From contig OV884015.1 of NCBI GenBank assembly GCA_930367205.1, positions 107,758,509 to 107,822,508 on the forward strand: a stretch of 64,000 bases of DNA, read 5' to 3'. A program made the translations under genes and the position numbers. Positions 1-14,174 of the stretch are shown here, in pieces; position 1 is the first letter of the stretch, and every line of letters begins with the position of its first letter. A model generated the notes under the pieces. It ran no database searches. It saw nothing but the letters and a program-made list of their open reading frames with translations, and was not told the DNA's origin. Source of the DNA: Acanthosoma haemorrhoidale. Lineage: Eukaryota; Arthropoda; Insecta; Hemiptera; Acanthosomatidae.

Positions 1-3000
1 CTACAACCAAATATAGAGAAATGACACATATTCAATGTTCATTCAACACACAACCAAGTTGTCAAGGTGCACGGCTCAAATAAACTATATGAAGTGGTCA
101 CTAGTGAGGGACATGTATCTTATATTGAACAGGTAATAAGATAAAGAATCTCGATAACAGGAATGCAGCTTGTGAACAATGAATGTTCTTCCCTACCACC
201 AAATATACATAAATGACACATATTCAATGTTCATTCAACACACAACCAAGTTGTCAAGGTGAACGGCTCAAATAAACTATATGAAGCAGTCACCAGTGAG
301 GGACCTGTATCTTATATTGAACAGGTAATAAGATAATGAATCTTGATAACAGGAATGCAGCTTGTGAACAATGAATGTTCTTCCCTACCACCAAATATAG
401 ATAAATGACACATATTCAATGTTCATTCAACACACAACCAAGTTGTCAAGGTGCACGGCTAAAATAAACTATATGAAGTGGTCACCAGTGAGGGACCTGT
501 ATCTTATATTGAACAGGTAATAAGATAAAGAATCTCGATAACAGGAATGCAGCTTGTGAACAATGAATGTTCTTCCCTACCACCAAATATAGATAAATGA
601 CACATATTCAATGTTCATTCAACACACAACCAAGTTGTCAAGGTGAACGGCTCAAATAAACTATATGAAGCAGTCACCAGTGAGGGACCTGTATCTTATA
701 TTGAACAGGTAATAAGACAATAAATCTCGATAACAGGAATGGAGCTTGTGAACAATGAATGTTCGTCACCACAACGAAATATAGAGAAATGACACATATT
801 CAATGTTCATTCAACACACAACCAACTTGTCAAGGTGAACGGCTCAAATAAACCATATGAAGCGGTCACCAGTGAGGGACCTGTATCTTATATTGAACAG
901 GTAATATGATAAAGAATCTCGATAACAGGAATGCAGCTTGTGAACAATGAATGTTCTTCCCTACCACCAAATATAGATAAATGACACATATTCAATGTTC
1001 ATTCAACACACAACCAAGTTGTCAAGGTGAACGGCTCAAATAAACCATATGAAGCGGTCACCAGTGAGGGACCTGTATCTTATATTGAACAGGTAATAAG
1101 ATAAAGAATCTCGATAACAGGAATGCAGCTTGTGAACAATGAATGTTCTTCCCTACAAGCAGATATAGATAAATGACACATATTCAATGTTCATTCAACA
1201 CACAACCAAGTTGTCAAGGTGAACGGCTCAAATAAACCATATGAAGCAGTCACCAGTGAGGGACCTGTATCTTATATTGAACAGGTAATAAGACAAAGAA
1301 TCTCGATAACAGGAATGGAGCTTGTGAACAATGAATGTTCTTCCCTACAAGCAGATATAGATAAATGACACATATTCAATGTTCATTCAACACACAACCA
1401 AGTTGTCAAGGTGAACGGCTCAAATAAACCATATGAAGCAGTCACCAGTGAGGGACCTGTATCTTATATTGAACAGGTAATAAGATAAAGAATCTCGATA
1501 ACAGGAATGGAGCTTGTGAACAATGAATGTTCTTCCCTACAAGCAAATATAGATAAATGACACATATTCAATGTTCATTCAACACACAACCAAGTTGTCA
1601 AGGTGCACGGCTCAAATAAACTATATAAAGCGGTCACCAGTGAGAGACCTGTATCTTATATTGAACAGGTAATAAGACAAAGAATCTCGATAACAGGAAT
1701 GGAGCTTGTGAACAATGAATGTTCTTCACTACAACCAAATATAGAGAAATGAAACATATTCAATGTTCATTCAACACACAACCAAGTTGTCAAGGTGCAC
1801 GGCTCAAATAAACCATATGAAGTGGCCACCAGTGAGGGACCTGTATCTTATATTGAACAGGTAATAAGACAAAGAATCTCGATAACAGGAATGGAGCTTG
1901 TGAACAATGAATGTACTTCCTACAACCAAATATAGAGAAATGACACATATTCAATGTTCATTCAACACACAACCAAGTTGTCAAGGTGCACGGCTCAAAT
2001 AAACCATATGAAGTGGCCACCAGTGAGGGACCTGTATCTTATATTGAACAGGTAATAAGATAAAGAAAGTAGAAGAGGAATGGAGCTTGTGAACAATGAA
2101 TGTTCTTCCCTACCACCAAATATAGATAAATGACACATATTCAATGTTCATTCAACACACAACCAAGTTGTCAAGGGGCATGGCTCAAATAAACCATATG
2201 AAGTGGCCACCAGTGAGGGACCTGTATATTATATTGAACAGGTAATAAGATAAAGAAAGTAGAAGAGGAATGGAGCTTGTGAACAATGAATGTTCTTCCC
2301 TACAAGAAAATATAGATAAATGACACATATTCAATGTTCATTCAACACACAACCAAGTTGTCAAGGTGCACGGCTAAAATAAACCAAATGAAGCAGCCAC
2401 CAGTGAGGGACCTGTATCTTATATTGAACAGGTAATAACACAAAGAATCTCGATAACAGGAATGGAGCTTGTGAACAATGAATGTTCTTCACTACAACCA
2501 AATATAGAGAAATGACACATATTCAATGTTCATTCAACACACAACCAAGTTGTCAAGGTGCACGGCTCAAATAAACCATATGAAGCGGTCACCAGTGAGA
2601 GACCTGTATCTTATATTGAACAGGTAATAAGATAAAGAATCTCGATAACAGGAATGGAGCTTGTGAACAATGAATGTTCTTCCCTACAAGCAGATATAGA
2701 TAAATGACACATATTCAATGTTCATTCAACACACAACCAAGTTGTCAAGGTGAACGGCTCAAATAAACCATATGAAGCAGTCACCAGTGAGGGACCTGTA
2801 TCTTATATTGAACAGGTAATAAGATAAAGAATCTCGATAACAGGAATGGAGCTTGTGAACAATGAATGTTCTTCCCTACAAGCAAATATAGATAAATGAC
2901 ACATATTCAATGTTCATTCAACACACAACCAAGTTGTCAAGGTGCACGGCTCAAATAAACTATATAAAGCGGTCACCAGTGAGAGACCTGTATCTTATAT

Positions 3001-5549
3001 TGAACAGGTAATAAGACAAAGAATCTCGATAACAGGAATGGAGCTTGTGAACAATGAATGTTCTTCACTACAACCAAATATAGAGAAATGAAACATATTC
3101 AATGTTCATTCAACACACAACCAAGTTGTCAAGGTGCACGGCTCAAATAAACCATATGAAGTGGCCACCAGTGAGGGACCTGTATCTTATATTGAACAGG
3201 TAATAAGATAAAGAAAGTAGAAGAGGAATGGAGCTTGTGAACAATGAATGTTCTTCCCTACAAGCAAATATAGATAAATGACACATATTCAATGTTCATT
3301 CAACACACAACCAAGTTGTCAAGGTGCACGGCTCAAATAAACCATATGAAGTGGCCACCAGTGAGGGACCTGTATCTTATATTGAACAGGTAATAAGATA
3401 AAGAAAGTAGAAGAGGAATGGAGCTTGTGAACAATGAATGTTCTTCCCTACAAGCAAATATAGATAAATGACACATATTCAATGTTCATTCAACACACAA
3501 CCAAGTTGTCAAGGTGAACGGCTCAAATAAACTATATGAAGCGGTCACCAGTGAGAGACCTGTATCTTATATTGAACAGGTAACAAGACAAAGAATCTCG
3601 ATAACATGAATGGAGCTTGTGAACAATGAATGTTCTTCACTACAACCAAATATAGAGAAATGACACATATTCAATGTTCATTCAACACACAACCAAGTTG
3701 TCAAGGTGCACGGCTCAAATAAACCATATGAAGTGGCCACCAGTGAGGGACCTGTATCTTATATTGAACAGGTAATAAGATAAAGAAAGTAGAAGAGGAA
3801 TGGAGCTTGTGAACAATGAATGTTCTTCACTACAACCAAATATAGAGAAATGACACATATTCAATGTTCATTCAACACACAACCAAATTGTCAAGGTGCA
3901 CGGCTCAAATAAACCATATAAAGTGGCCACCAGTGAGGGACCTGTATCTTATATTGAACAGGTAATAAGACAAAAAATCTCGATAACAGGAATGCAGCTT
4001 GTGAACAATGAATGTTCGTCACCACAACCAAATATAGAGAAATGACACATATTCAATGTTCATTCAACACACAACCAACTTGTCAAGGTGCACGGCTCAA
4101 ATAAACTATATAAAGCGGTCACTAGTGAGGGACCTGTATCTTATATTGAACGGGTAATAAGATAAAGAATCTCGATAACAGGAATGGAGCTTGTGAACAA
4201 TGAATGTTCTTCCCTACCACCAAATATAGATAAATGACACATATTCAATGTTCATTCAACACACAACCAAGTTGTCAAGGTGCACGGGTCAAATAAACCA
4301 TATGAAGCAGCCACCAGTGAGGGACCTGTATCTTATATTCAACAGGGAATAAGATAAAGAAAATCAAACAGGAATGGAGCTTGTGAACAATGAATGTTCT
4401 TCCCTACAACCAAATATAGATAAATGACACATATTCAATGTTCATTCAACACACAACCAAGTTGTCAAGGTGCATGGCTAAAATAAACTATATGAAGTGG
4501 TCACCAGTGAGGGACCTGTATCTTATATTGAACAGGTAATAAGATAAAGAATCTCGATAACAGGAATGCAGCTTGTGAACAATGAATGTTCTTCCCTACA
4601 AGCAGATATAGATAAATGACACATATTCAATGTTCATTCAACACACAACCAAGTTGTCAAGGTGAACGGCTCAAATAAACCATATGAAGCAGTCACCAGT
4701 GAGGGACCTGTATCTTATATTGAACAGGTAATAAGACAATAAATCTCGATAACAGGAATGGAGCTTGTGAACAATGAATGTTCTTCCCTACAACCAAATA
4801 TAGATAAATGACACATATTCAATGTTTCTTCAACACACAACCAAGTTGTCAAGGTGCACGGCTCAAATAAACCATATGAAGTGGCCACCAGTGAGGAACC
4901 TGTATCTTATATTGAACAGGTAATAAGATAAAGAAAGTAGAAGAGGAATGGAGCTTGTGAACAATGAATGTTCTTCACTACAACCAAATATAGAGAAATG
5001 ACACATATTCAATGTTCATTCAACACACAACCAAATTGTCAAGGTGCACGGCTCAAATAAACCATATAAAGTGGCCACCAGTGAGGGACCTGTATCTTAT
5101 ATTGAACAGGTAATAAGACAAAAAATCTCGATAACAGGAATGCAGCTTGTGAACAATGAATGTTCGTCACCACAACGAAATATAGAGAAATGACACATAT
5201 TCAATGTTCATTCAACACACAACCAACTTGTCAAGGTGCACGGCTCAAATAAACTATATAAAGCGGTCACTAGTGAGGGACCTGTATCTTATATTGAACG
5301 GGTAATAAGATAAAGAATCTCGATAACAGGAATGGAGCTTGTGAACAATGAATGTTCTTCCCTACAAGCAAATATAGATAAATGACACATATTCAATGTT
5401 CATTCAACACACAACCAAGTTGTCAAGGTGCACGGGTCAAATAAACCATATGAAGCAGCCACCAGTGAGGGACCTGTATCTTATATTCAACAGGGAATAA
5501 GATAAAGAAAATCAAACAGGAATGGAGCTTGTGAACAATGAATGTTCTT

Positions 5550-6890
5550 CACTACAACCAAATATAGAGAAATGACACATATTCAATGTTCATTCAACAC
5601 ACAACCAAGTTGTCAAGGTGCACGGCTCAAATAAACTATATGAAGTGGTCACTAGTGAGGGACATGTATCTTATATTGAACAGGTAATAAGATAAAGAAT
5701 CTCGATAACAGGAATGCAGCTTGTGAACAATGAATGTTCTTCCCTACCACCAAATATACATAAATGACACATATTCAATGTTCATTCAACACACAACCAA
5801 GTTGTCAAGGTGAACGGCTCAAATAAACTATATGAAGCAGTCACCAGTGAGGGACCTGTATCTTATATTGAACAGGTAATAAGATAATGAATCTTGATAA
5901 CAGGAATGCAGCTTGTGAACAATGAATGTTCTTCCCTACCACCAAATATAGATAAATGACACATATTCAATGTTCATTCAACACACAACCAAGTTGTCAA
6001 GGTGCACGGCTAAAATAAACTATATGAAGTGGTCACCAGTGAGGGACCTGTATCTTATATTGAACAGGTAATAAGATAAAGAATCTCGATAACAGGAATG
6101 CAGCTTGTGAACAATGAATGTTCTTCCCTACCACCAAATATAGATAAATGACACATATTCAATGTTCATTCAACACACAACCAAGTTGTCAAGGTGAACG
6201 GCTCAAATAAACTATATGAAGCAGTCACCAGTGAGGGACCTGTATCTTATATTGAACAGGTAATAAGACAATAAATCTCGATAACAGGAATGGAGCTTGT
6301 GAACAATGAATGTTCGTCACCACAACGAAATATAGAGAAATGACACATATTCAATGTTCATTCAACACACAACCAACTTGTCAAGGTGAACGGCTCAAAT
6401 AAACCATATGAAGCGGTCACCAGTGAGGGACCTGTATCTTATATTGAACAGGTAATATGATAAAGAATCTCGATAACAGGAATGCAGCTTGTGAACAATG
6501 AATGTTCTTCCCTACCACCAAATATAGATAAATGACACATATTCAATGTTCATTCAACACACAACCAAGTTGTCAAGGTGAACGGCTCAAATAAACCATA
6601 TGAAGCGGTCACCAGTGAGGGACCTGTATCTTATATTGAACAGGTAATAAGATAAAGAATCTCGATAACAGGAATGCAGCTTGTGAACAATGAATGTTCT
6701 TCCCTACAAGCAGATATAGATAAATGACACATATTCAATGTTCATTCAACACACAACCAAGTTGTCAAGGTGAACGGCTCAAATAAACCATATGAAGCAG
6801 TCACCAGTGAGGGACCTGTATCTTATATTGAACAGGTAATAAGACAATAAATCTCGATAACAGGAATGGAGCTTGTGAACAATGAATGTT
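5550..6890. repeat. Higher-order satellite block (reference copy)
   Basis: This run of about seven monomers carries a fixed order of rare variants: GACATGTATC (5661), TACATAAATG (near 5757), TAATGAATCTTG (near 5886), CTAAAATAAAC (near 6011), ACAATAAATCTCG (near 6268), CGTCACCACAACG (near 6313) and GTAATATGAT (near 6451). The same order recurs from 1, from about 9389, and in part from about 7590 and 8570. These are therefore duplicated multi-monomer units rather than independently drifting monomers. Confidence 0.85.
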
Positions 6891-9388
6891 CTTCCCTACA
6901 ACCAAATATAGATAAATGACACATATTCAATGTTTCTTCAACACACAACCAAGTTGTCAAGGTGCACGGCTCAAATAAACCATATGAAGTGGCCACCAGT
7001 GAGGAACCTGTATCTTATATTGAACAGGTAATAAGATAAAGAAAGTAGAAGAGGAATGGAGCTTGTGAACAATGAATGTTCTTCACTACAACCAAATATA
7101 GAGAAATGACACATATTCAATGTTCATTCAACACACAACCAAATTGTCAAGGTGCACGGCTCAAATAAACCATATAAAGTGGCCACCAGTGAGGGACCTG
7201 TATCTTATATTGAACAGGTAATAAGACAAAAAATCTCGATAACAGGAATGCAGCTTTTGAACAATGAATGTTCGTCACCACAACGAAATATAGAGAAATG
7301 ACACATATTCAATGTTCATTCAACACACAACCAACTTGTCAAGGTGCACGGCTCAAATAAACTATATAAAGCGGTCACTAGTGAGGGACCTGTATCTTAT
7401 ATTGAACGGGTAATAAGATAAAGAATCTCGATAACAGGAATGGAGCTTGTGAACAATGAATGTTCTTCCCTACAAGCAAATATAGATAAATGACACATAT
7501 TCAATGTTCATTCAACACACAACCAAGTTGTCAAGGTGCACGGGTCAAATAAACCATATGAAGCAGCCACCAGTGAGGGACCTGTATCTTATATTGAACA
7601 GGTAATAAGATAATGAATCTTGATAACAGGAATGCAGCTTGTGAACAATGAATGTTCTTCCCTACCACCAAATATAGATAAATGACACATATTCAATGTT
7701 CATTCAACACACAACCAAGTTGTCAAGGTGCACGGCTAAAATAAACTATATGAAGTGGTCACCAGTGAGGGACCTGTATCTTATATTGAACAGGTAATAA
7801 GATAAAGAATCTCGATAACAGGAATGCAGCTTGTGAACAATGAATGTTCTTCCCTACCACCAAATATAGATAAATGACACATATTCAATGTTCATTCAAC
7901 ACACAACCAAGTTGTCAAGGTGAACGGCTCAAATAAACTATATGAAGCAGTCACCAGTGAGGGACCTGTATCTTATATTGAACAGGTAATAAGACAATAA
8001 ATCTCGATAACAGGAATGGAGCTTGTGAACAATGAATGTTCGTCACCACAACGAAATATAGAGAAATGACACATATTCAATGTTCATTCAACACACAACC
8101 AACTTGTCAAGGTGAACGGCTCAAATAAACCATATGAAGCGGTCACCAGTGAGGGACCTGTATCTTATATTGAACAGGTAATATGATAAAGAATCTCGAT
8201 AACAGGAATGCAGCTTGTGAACAATGAATGTTCTTCCCTACCACCAAATATAGATAAATGACACATATTCAATGTTCATTCAACACACAACCAAGTTGTC
8301 AAGGTGAACGGCTCAAATAAACCATATGAAGCGGTCACCAGTGAGGGACCTGTATCTTATATTGAACAGGTAATAAGATAAAGAATCTCGATAACAGGAA
8401 TGCAGCTTGTGAACAATGAATGTTCTTCCCTACAAGCAGATATAGATAAATGACACATATTCAATGTTCATTCAACACACAACCAAGTTGTCAAGGTGAA
8501 CGGCTCAAATAAACCATATGAAGCAGTCACCAGTGAGGGACCTGTATCTTATATTGAACAGGTAATAAGACAATAAATCTCGATAACAGGAATGGAGCTT
8601 GTGAACAATGAATGTTCGTCACCACAACGAAATATAGAGAAATGACACATATTCAATGTTCATTCAACACACAACCAACTTGTCAAGGTGAACGGCTCAA
8701 ATAAACCATATGAAGCGGTCACCAGTGAGGGACCTGTATCTTATATTGAACAGGTAATATGATAAAGAATCTCGATAACAGGAATGCAGCTTGTGAACAA
8801 TGAATGTTCTTCCCTACCACCAAATATAGATAAATGACACATATTCAATGTTCATTCAACACACAACCAAGTTGTCAAGGTGCACGGCTCAAATAAACCA
8901 TATAAAGTGGCCACCAGTGAGGGACCTGTATCTTATATTGAACAGGTAATAAGACAAAAAATCTCGATAACAGGAATGCAGCTTGTGAACAATGAATGTT
9001 CGTCACCACAACGAAATATAGAGAAATGACACATATTCAATGTTCATTCAACACACAACCAACTTGTCAAGGTGCACGGCTCAAATAAACTATATAAAGC
9101 GGTCACTAGTGAGGGACCTGTATCTTATATTGAACGGGTAATAAGATAAAGAATCTCGATAACAGGAATGGAGCTTGTGAACAATGAATGTTCTTCCCTA
9201 CAAGCAAATATAGATAAATGACACATATTCAATGTTCATTCAACACACAACCAAGTTGTCAAGGTGCACGGGTCAAATAAACCATATGAAGCAGCCACCA
9301 GTGAGGGACCTGTATCTTATATTCAACAGGGAATAAGATAAAGAAAATCAAACAGGAATGGAGCTTGTGAACAATGAATGTTCTTCAC

Positions 9389-10500
9389 TACAACCAAATA
9401 TAGAGAAATGACACATATTCAATGTTCATTCAACACACAACCAAGTTGTCAAGGTGCACGGCTCAAATAAACTATATGAAGTGGTCACTAGTGAGGGACA
9501 TGTATCTTATATTGAACAGGTAATAAGATAAAGAATCTCGATAACAGGAATGCAGCTTGTGAACAATGAATGTTCTTCCCTACCACCAAATATACATAAA
9601 TGACACATATTCAATGTTCATTCAACACACAACCAAGTTGTCAAGGTGAACGGCTCAAATAAACTATATGAAGCAGTCACCAGTGAGGGACCTGTATCTT
9701 ATATTGAACAGGTAATAAGATAATGAATCTTGATAACAGGAATGCAGCTTGTGAACAATGAATGTTCTTCCCTACCACCAAATATAGATAAATGACACAT
9801 ATTCAATGTTCATTCAACACACAACCAAGTTGTCAAGGTGCACGGCTAAAATAAACTATATGAAGTGGTCACCAGTGAGGGACCTGTATCTTATATTGAA
9901 CAGGTAATAAGATAAAGAATCTCGATAACAGGAATGCAGCTTGTGAACAATGAATGTTCTTCCCTACCACCAAATATAGATAAATGACACATATTCAATG
10001 TTCATTCAACACACAACCAAGTTGTCAAGGTGAACGGCTCAAATAAACTATATGAAGCAGTCACCAGTGAGGGACCTGTATCTTATATTGAACAGGTAAT
10101 AAGACAATAAATCTCGATAACAGGAATGGAGCTTGTGAACAATGAATGTTCGTCACCACAACGAAATATAGAGAAATGACACATATTCAATGTTCATTCA
10201 ACACACAACCAACTTGTCAAGGTGAACGGCTCAAATAAACCATATGAAGCGGTCACCAGTGAGGGACCTGTATCTTATATTGAACAGGTAATATGATAAA
10301 GAATCTCGATAACAGGAACGCAGCTTGTGAACAATGAATGTTCTTCCCTACCACCAAATATAGATAAATGACACATATTCAATGTTCATTCAACACACAA
10401 CCAAGTTGTCAAGGTGAACGGCTCAAATAAACCATATGAAGCGGTCACCAGTGAGGGACCTGTATCTTATATTGAACAGGTAATAAGATAAAGAATCTCG
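9389..10500. repeat. Higher-order satellite block, copy
   Basis: This block repeats the variant order of the 5550 block: GACATG at 9497, TACAT near 9593, TAATGAATCTTG near 9721, CTAAAATAAAC near 9846, CGTCACC near 10150 and GTAATATGAT near 10288. The offset from the 5550 block is about 3836 bp, or 20 monomers. Confidence 0.8.
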
Positions 10501-12664
10501 ATAACAGGAATGCAGCTTGTGAACAATGAATGTTCTTCCCTACCACCGAATATAGATAAATGACACATATTCAATGTTCATTCAACACACAACCAAGTTG
10601 TCAAGGTGAACGGCTGAAATAAACCATATGAAGAAGTCACCAGTGAGGGACCTGTATCTTATATTGAACAGGTAATAAGATAAAGAATCTCGATAACAGG
10701 AATGCAGCTTGTGAACAATGAATGTTCTTCCCTACCACCGAATATAGATAAATGACACATATTCAATGTTCATTCAACACACAACCAAGTTGTCAAGGTG
10801 AACGGCTGAAATAAACCATATGAAGAAGTCACCAGTGAGGGACCTGTATCTTATATTGAACAGGTAATAAGATAAAGAATCTCGATAACAGGAATGCAGC
10901 TTGTGAACAATGAATGTTCTTCCCTACCACCAAATATAGATAAATGACACATATTCAACGTTCATTCAACTCACAACCAAATTGTCAAGGGGCACGGCTC
11001 AAATAAACCATATGAAGCGGTCACCAGTGAGAGACCTGTATCTTATATTGAACAGGTAATAAGATAAAGAATCTCGATAACAGGAATGGAGCTTGTGAAC
11101 AATGAATGTTCTTCCATACAAGCAAATATAGATAAATGACACATATTCAATGTTCATTCAACACACAACCAAGTTGTCAAGGTGCACGGCTCAAATAAAC
11201 TATATGAAGCGGTCACCAGTGAGGGACCTGTATCTTATATTGAACAGGTAATAAGATAAAGAATCTCGATAACAGGAATGCAGCTTGTGAACAATGAATG
11301 TTCTTCCCTACCACCAAATATAGATAAATGACACATATTCAACGTTCATTCAACACACAACCAAGTTGTCAAGGAGCACGGCTCAAATAAACTATATGAA
11401 GCGGTCACCAGTGAGGGACCTGTATCTTATATTGAACAGGTAATAAGATAAAGAATCTCGATAACAGGAATGCAGCTTGTGAACAATGAATGTTCTTCCC
11501 TACCACCAAATATAGATAAATGACACATATTCAACGTTCATTCAACTCACAACCAAATTGTCAAGGTGAACGGCTCAAATAAACCATATAAAGTGGCCAC
11601 CAGTGAGGGACCTGTATCTTATATTGAACAGGTAATAAGACAAAAAATCTCGATAACAGGAATGCAGCTTGTGAACAATGAATGTTCGTCACCACAACCA
11701 AATATAGAGAAATGACACATATTCAACGTTCATTCAACACACAACCAAGTTGTCAAGGTGCACGGCTCAAATAAACCATATGAAGCGGTCACCAGTGAGG
11801 GACCTGTATCTTATATTGAACAGGTAATAAGATAAAGAATCTTGATAACAGGAATGCAGCTTGTGAACAATGAATGTTCTTCACTACAACCAAATATAGA
11901 GAAATGACATATATTCAACGTTCATTCAACACACAACCAAGTTGTCAAGGTGCACGGCTCAAATAAACTATATGAAGCAGTCACCAGTGAGGGACCTGTA
12001 TCTTATATTGAACAGGTAATAAGATAAAGAATCTCGATAACAGGAATGCAGCTTGTGAACAATGAATGTTCTTCCCTACCACCAAATATAGATAAATGAC
12101 ACATATTCAATGTTCATTCAACACACAACCAAGTTGTCAAGGTGAACGGCTCAAATAAACCTTATGAAGCAGTCACCAGTGAGGGACCTGTATCTTATAT
12201 TGAACAGGTAATAAGATAAAGAATCTCGATAACAGGAATGCAGCTTGTGAACAATGAATGTTCTTCCCTACAAGCAGATATAGATAAATGACACATATTC
12301 AATGTTCATTCAACACACAACCAAGTTGTCAAGGTGCACGGCTCAAATGAACTATATGAAGTGGTCACGAGTGAGGGACCTGTATATTATATTGAACAGG
12401 TAATAAGATAAAGAAAGTAGAAGAGGAATGGAGCTTGTGAACAATGAATGTACTTCCTACAACCAAATATAGAGAAATGACACATATTTAATGTTCATTA
12501 AACACACAACCAAGTTGTCAATGCGTACGGCTCAAATAAACCATATGAAGCAGTCACCGGTGAGGGACCTGTATCTTATATTGAACAGGTAATAAGATAA
12601 AGAAAATCGAACAGGAATGGAGCTTGTGAAAAATGAATGTTCTTTCTTACAACCAAATATTGAC

Positions 12665-12965
12665 CAAATTGTGATCTCATGTTCCCATTCATATCACATT
12701 TACAGTTCTTTAATCATTCATACAGTATTTATAAGCAGTTTAGAGACTTCCCAAATTCGCATGGTTGTAACCTCCCTCGCATATGGAAGAGGAAGCGGAA
12801 TATCGGTACGTACCCTACGCTCCTTACCAACCGTGTTATTAAAAAGTGAATGGATGCTGTCCAAAAGCGGGAGTCATATACGCTCAGAGTATGATCGGAG
12901 AAACTGGCTATTACCAGGTCTCCCACTGACACTTTAGTCTCCGTCGAGGATTATAGGGATGTGAG
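12665..12965 (-). mobile_element. Jockey-clade LINE 3' end, old fragment
   Basis: Reading the minus strand, this is a diverged copy of the 3'-terminal segment found at least nine more times in the window. Landmarks kept on the plus strand are TCATTCATACAGTATTTA, ATGGTTGTAACCTCCCTCGC, GGAGAAACTGGC, and GTCTCCGTCGAGGATTATAGGGAT, which is split here over bases 12933-12956. It directly abuts the satellite edge. The plus-strand open frame here (12617-12937) starts in satellite and runs antisense through the LINE, so I do not call it a gene. Confidence 0.7.
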
Positions 12966-14169
12966 CTACTAAATGGAAGAAATCGAAGTTTATTATCTAG
13001 TTATAGTTTGTACATCGTGTTTAGTCTCCAGAATAGTCGTGTACTTACGAATAGGTTAAGGCAGGTTAAAGTTTAGAAAGAATTAAGCATGATGCACTAC
13101 TCAAAGTACCAATATACCTAGTAATTAATTTACGGAACAAGGAACTACAATTTGACGAGTGAGAACACTTTATTATTTGTATGTTGACATTGCATCGGGA
13201 GGGGAGATTTCAGAATGAATTTAACCTAATTGTTGAGAAAAAACAAACGTCAGAGCAACAAACAAAGGCGTTCCTAACAAATCAAATGAATCAAAAGACA
13301 TATAGCAAAGAATATGATGATTTGTAAATCAAAAATATTATCAATTTTTGTTGTAATGCCCCAACCTTATGAATTTGGGAACTAACAAACCACTAAATGA
13401 ATTCATCAATTGGTATACAAATTCATAACGAATGTTCTAGAGAGTTAGGAAAAAAAAAAAAAAAAAAAATATACATAAAACTATATGATAATAAGATACT
13501 CACTGCGAGTTCTTTACATATGATCCCATATGTACCTAGAAAGAAAAAGAAAATTAATATTAATATAAGCTAGATAAATACAATAAATTAGGAAAAGTAA
13601 TTTTACAAAAACAATACTCCAGGTCCAAAACAATTGAGTAAAAATCTAAAAACAGAACATTTTTTCTGTTCTGTTCACTATTATAAATCAATAATATTAA
13701 GTTTACCACATAAATTACTACATTGCTATTGAACCATTAACAGGAACATAATGGACTTTGAAACTCAATTTTCAGTAGCTAACCTGACTAGAAAACCAAA
13801 AAAAAAAAATTCATAAATATCAAAACCTAGAAAAATATGGTAGATAAACCATTTATTTCTTCAAAATTTCTTGCTGCAGAACCATATTGGCTGGCTTTAA
13901 TAGATCATACTTTGCTGGGACCTAAGGTTGTTTTAAGCATTCTTGAAAAATACTGTTATGTTGCCAGATGTTAAAAATGTACAGCGCAAAAATTCAGAAG
14001 GGATATTACAAACAGACTCTCAGCTCCTTAAGGATCTCGCAGCAGGATCTTTTTTTCTCTTTCTCATTCCCTGAGTACTTTGAAACTCGTACAATAACAA
14101 GAGAAGCTGTTACTATTTATGAGGATGCAATAATAATATCTTAAACAGTTGGAAATGTACTTGTTTATG
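12966..14169. other. AT-rich intergenic sequence
   Basis: I see no coding frame or recognisable repeat here. The stretch contains a long A-run near 13450-13468 and ordinary AT-rich sequence up to the BEL target duplication. Confidence 0.6.
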
Positions 14170-14174
14170 CAATC
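14170..14174. repeat. Target-site duplication, left
   Basis: CAATC lies immediately outside the left LTR and matches 19884-19888 exactly. A duplication of about 5 bp is usual for BEL/Pao integrases. Confidence 0.9.

Larger units (their letters stand above)
1..12660. repeat. 192-bp tandem satellite array
   Basis: About 66 head-to-tail copies of one monomer fill this stretch. The landmark GACACATATTCAATG begins at 23, 215, 407, 599 and 791, an exact 192-bp period that continues with small indels. Copies differ at diagnostic sites: ATCTCGATAACAGG, AAGTAGAAGAGG or AAATCAAACAGG near the middle, and CTACCACC, CTACAAGC or CTACAACC at the start. Each monomer carries the short inverted repeat GAACA-ATGAA-TGTTC. 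There is no long open frame. The array begins before the window, and the last copies (about 12420-12660) are more diverged, as expected at an array edge. The role is unknown; centromeric or heterochromatic satellite is possible. Confidence 0.97.

Noticed and set aside
1..12660. CRISPR-like array
   Set aside because: The 192-bp units are contiguous, without unique spacers, and the setting is a eukaryotic satellite.
12617..12937. 106-codon plus-strand frame
   Set aside because: It begins in satellite sequence and continues antisense through a LINE 3' UTR, so it is fortuitous.
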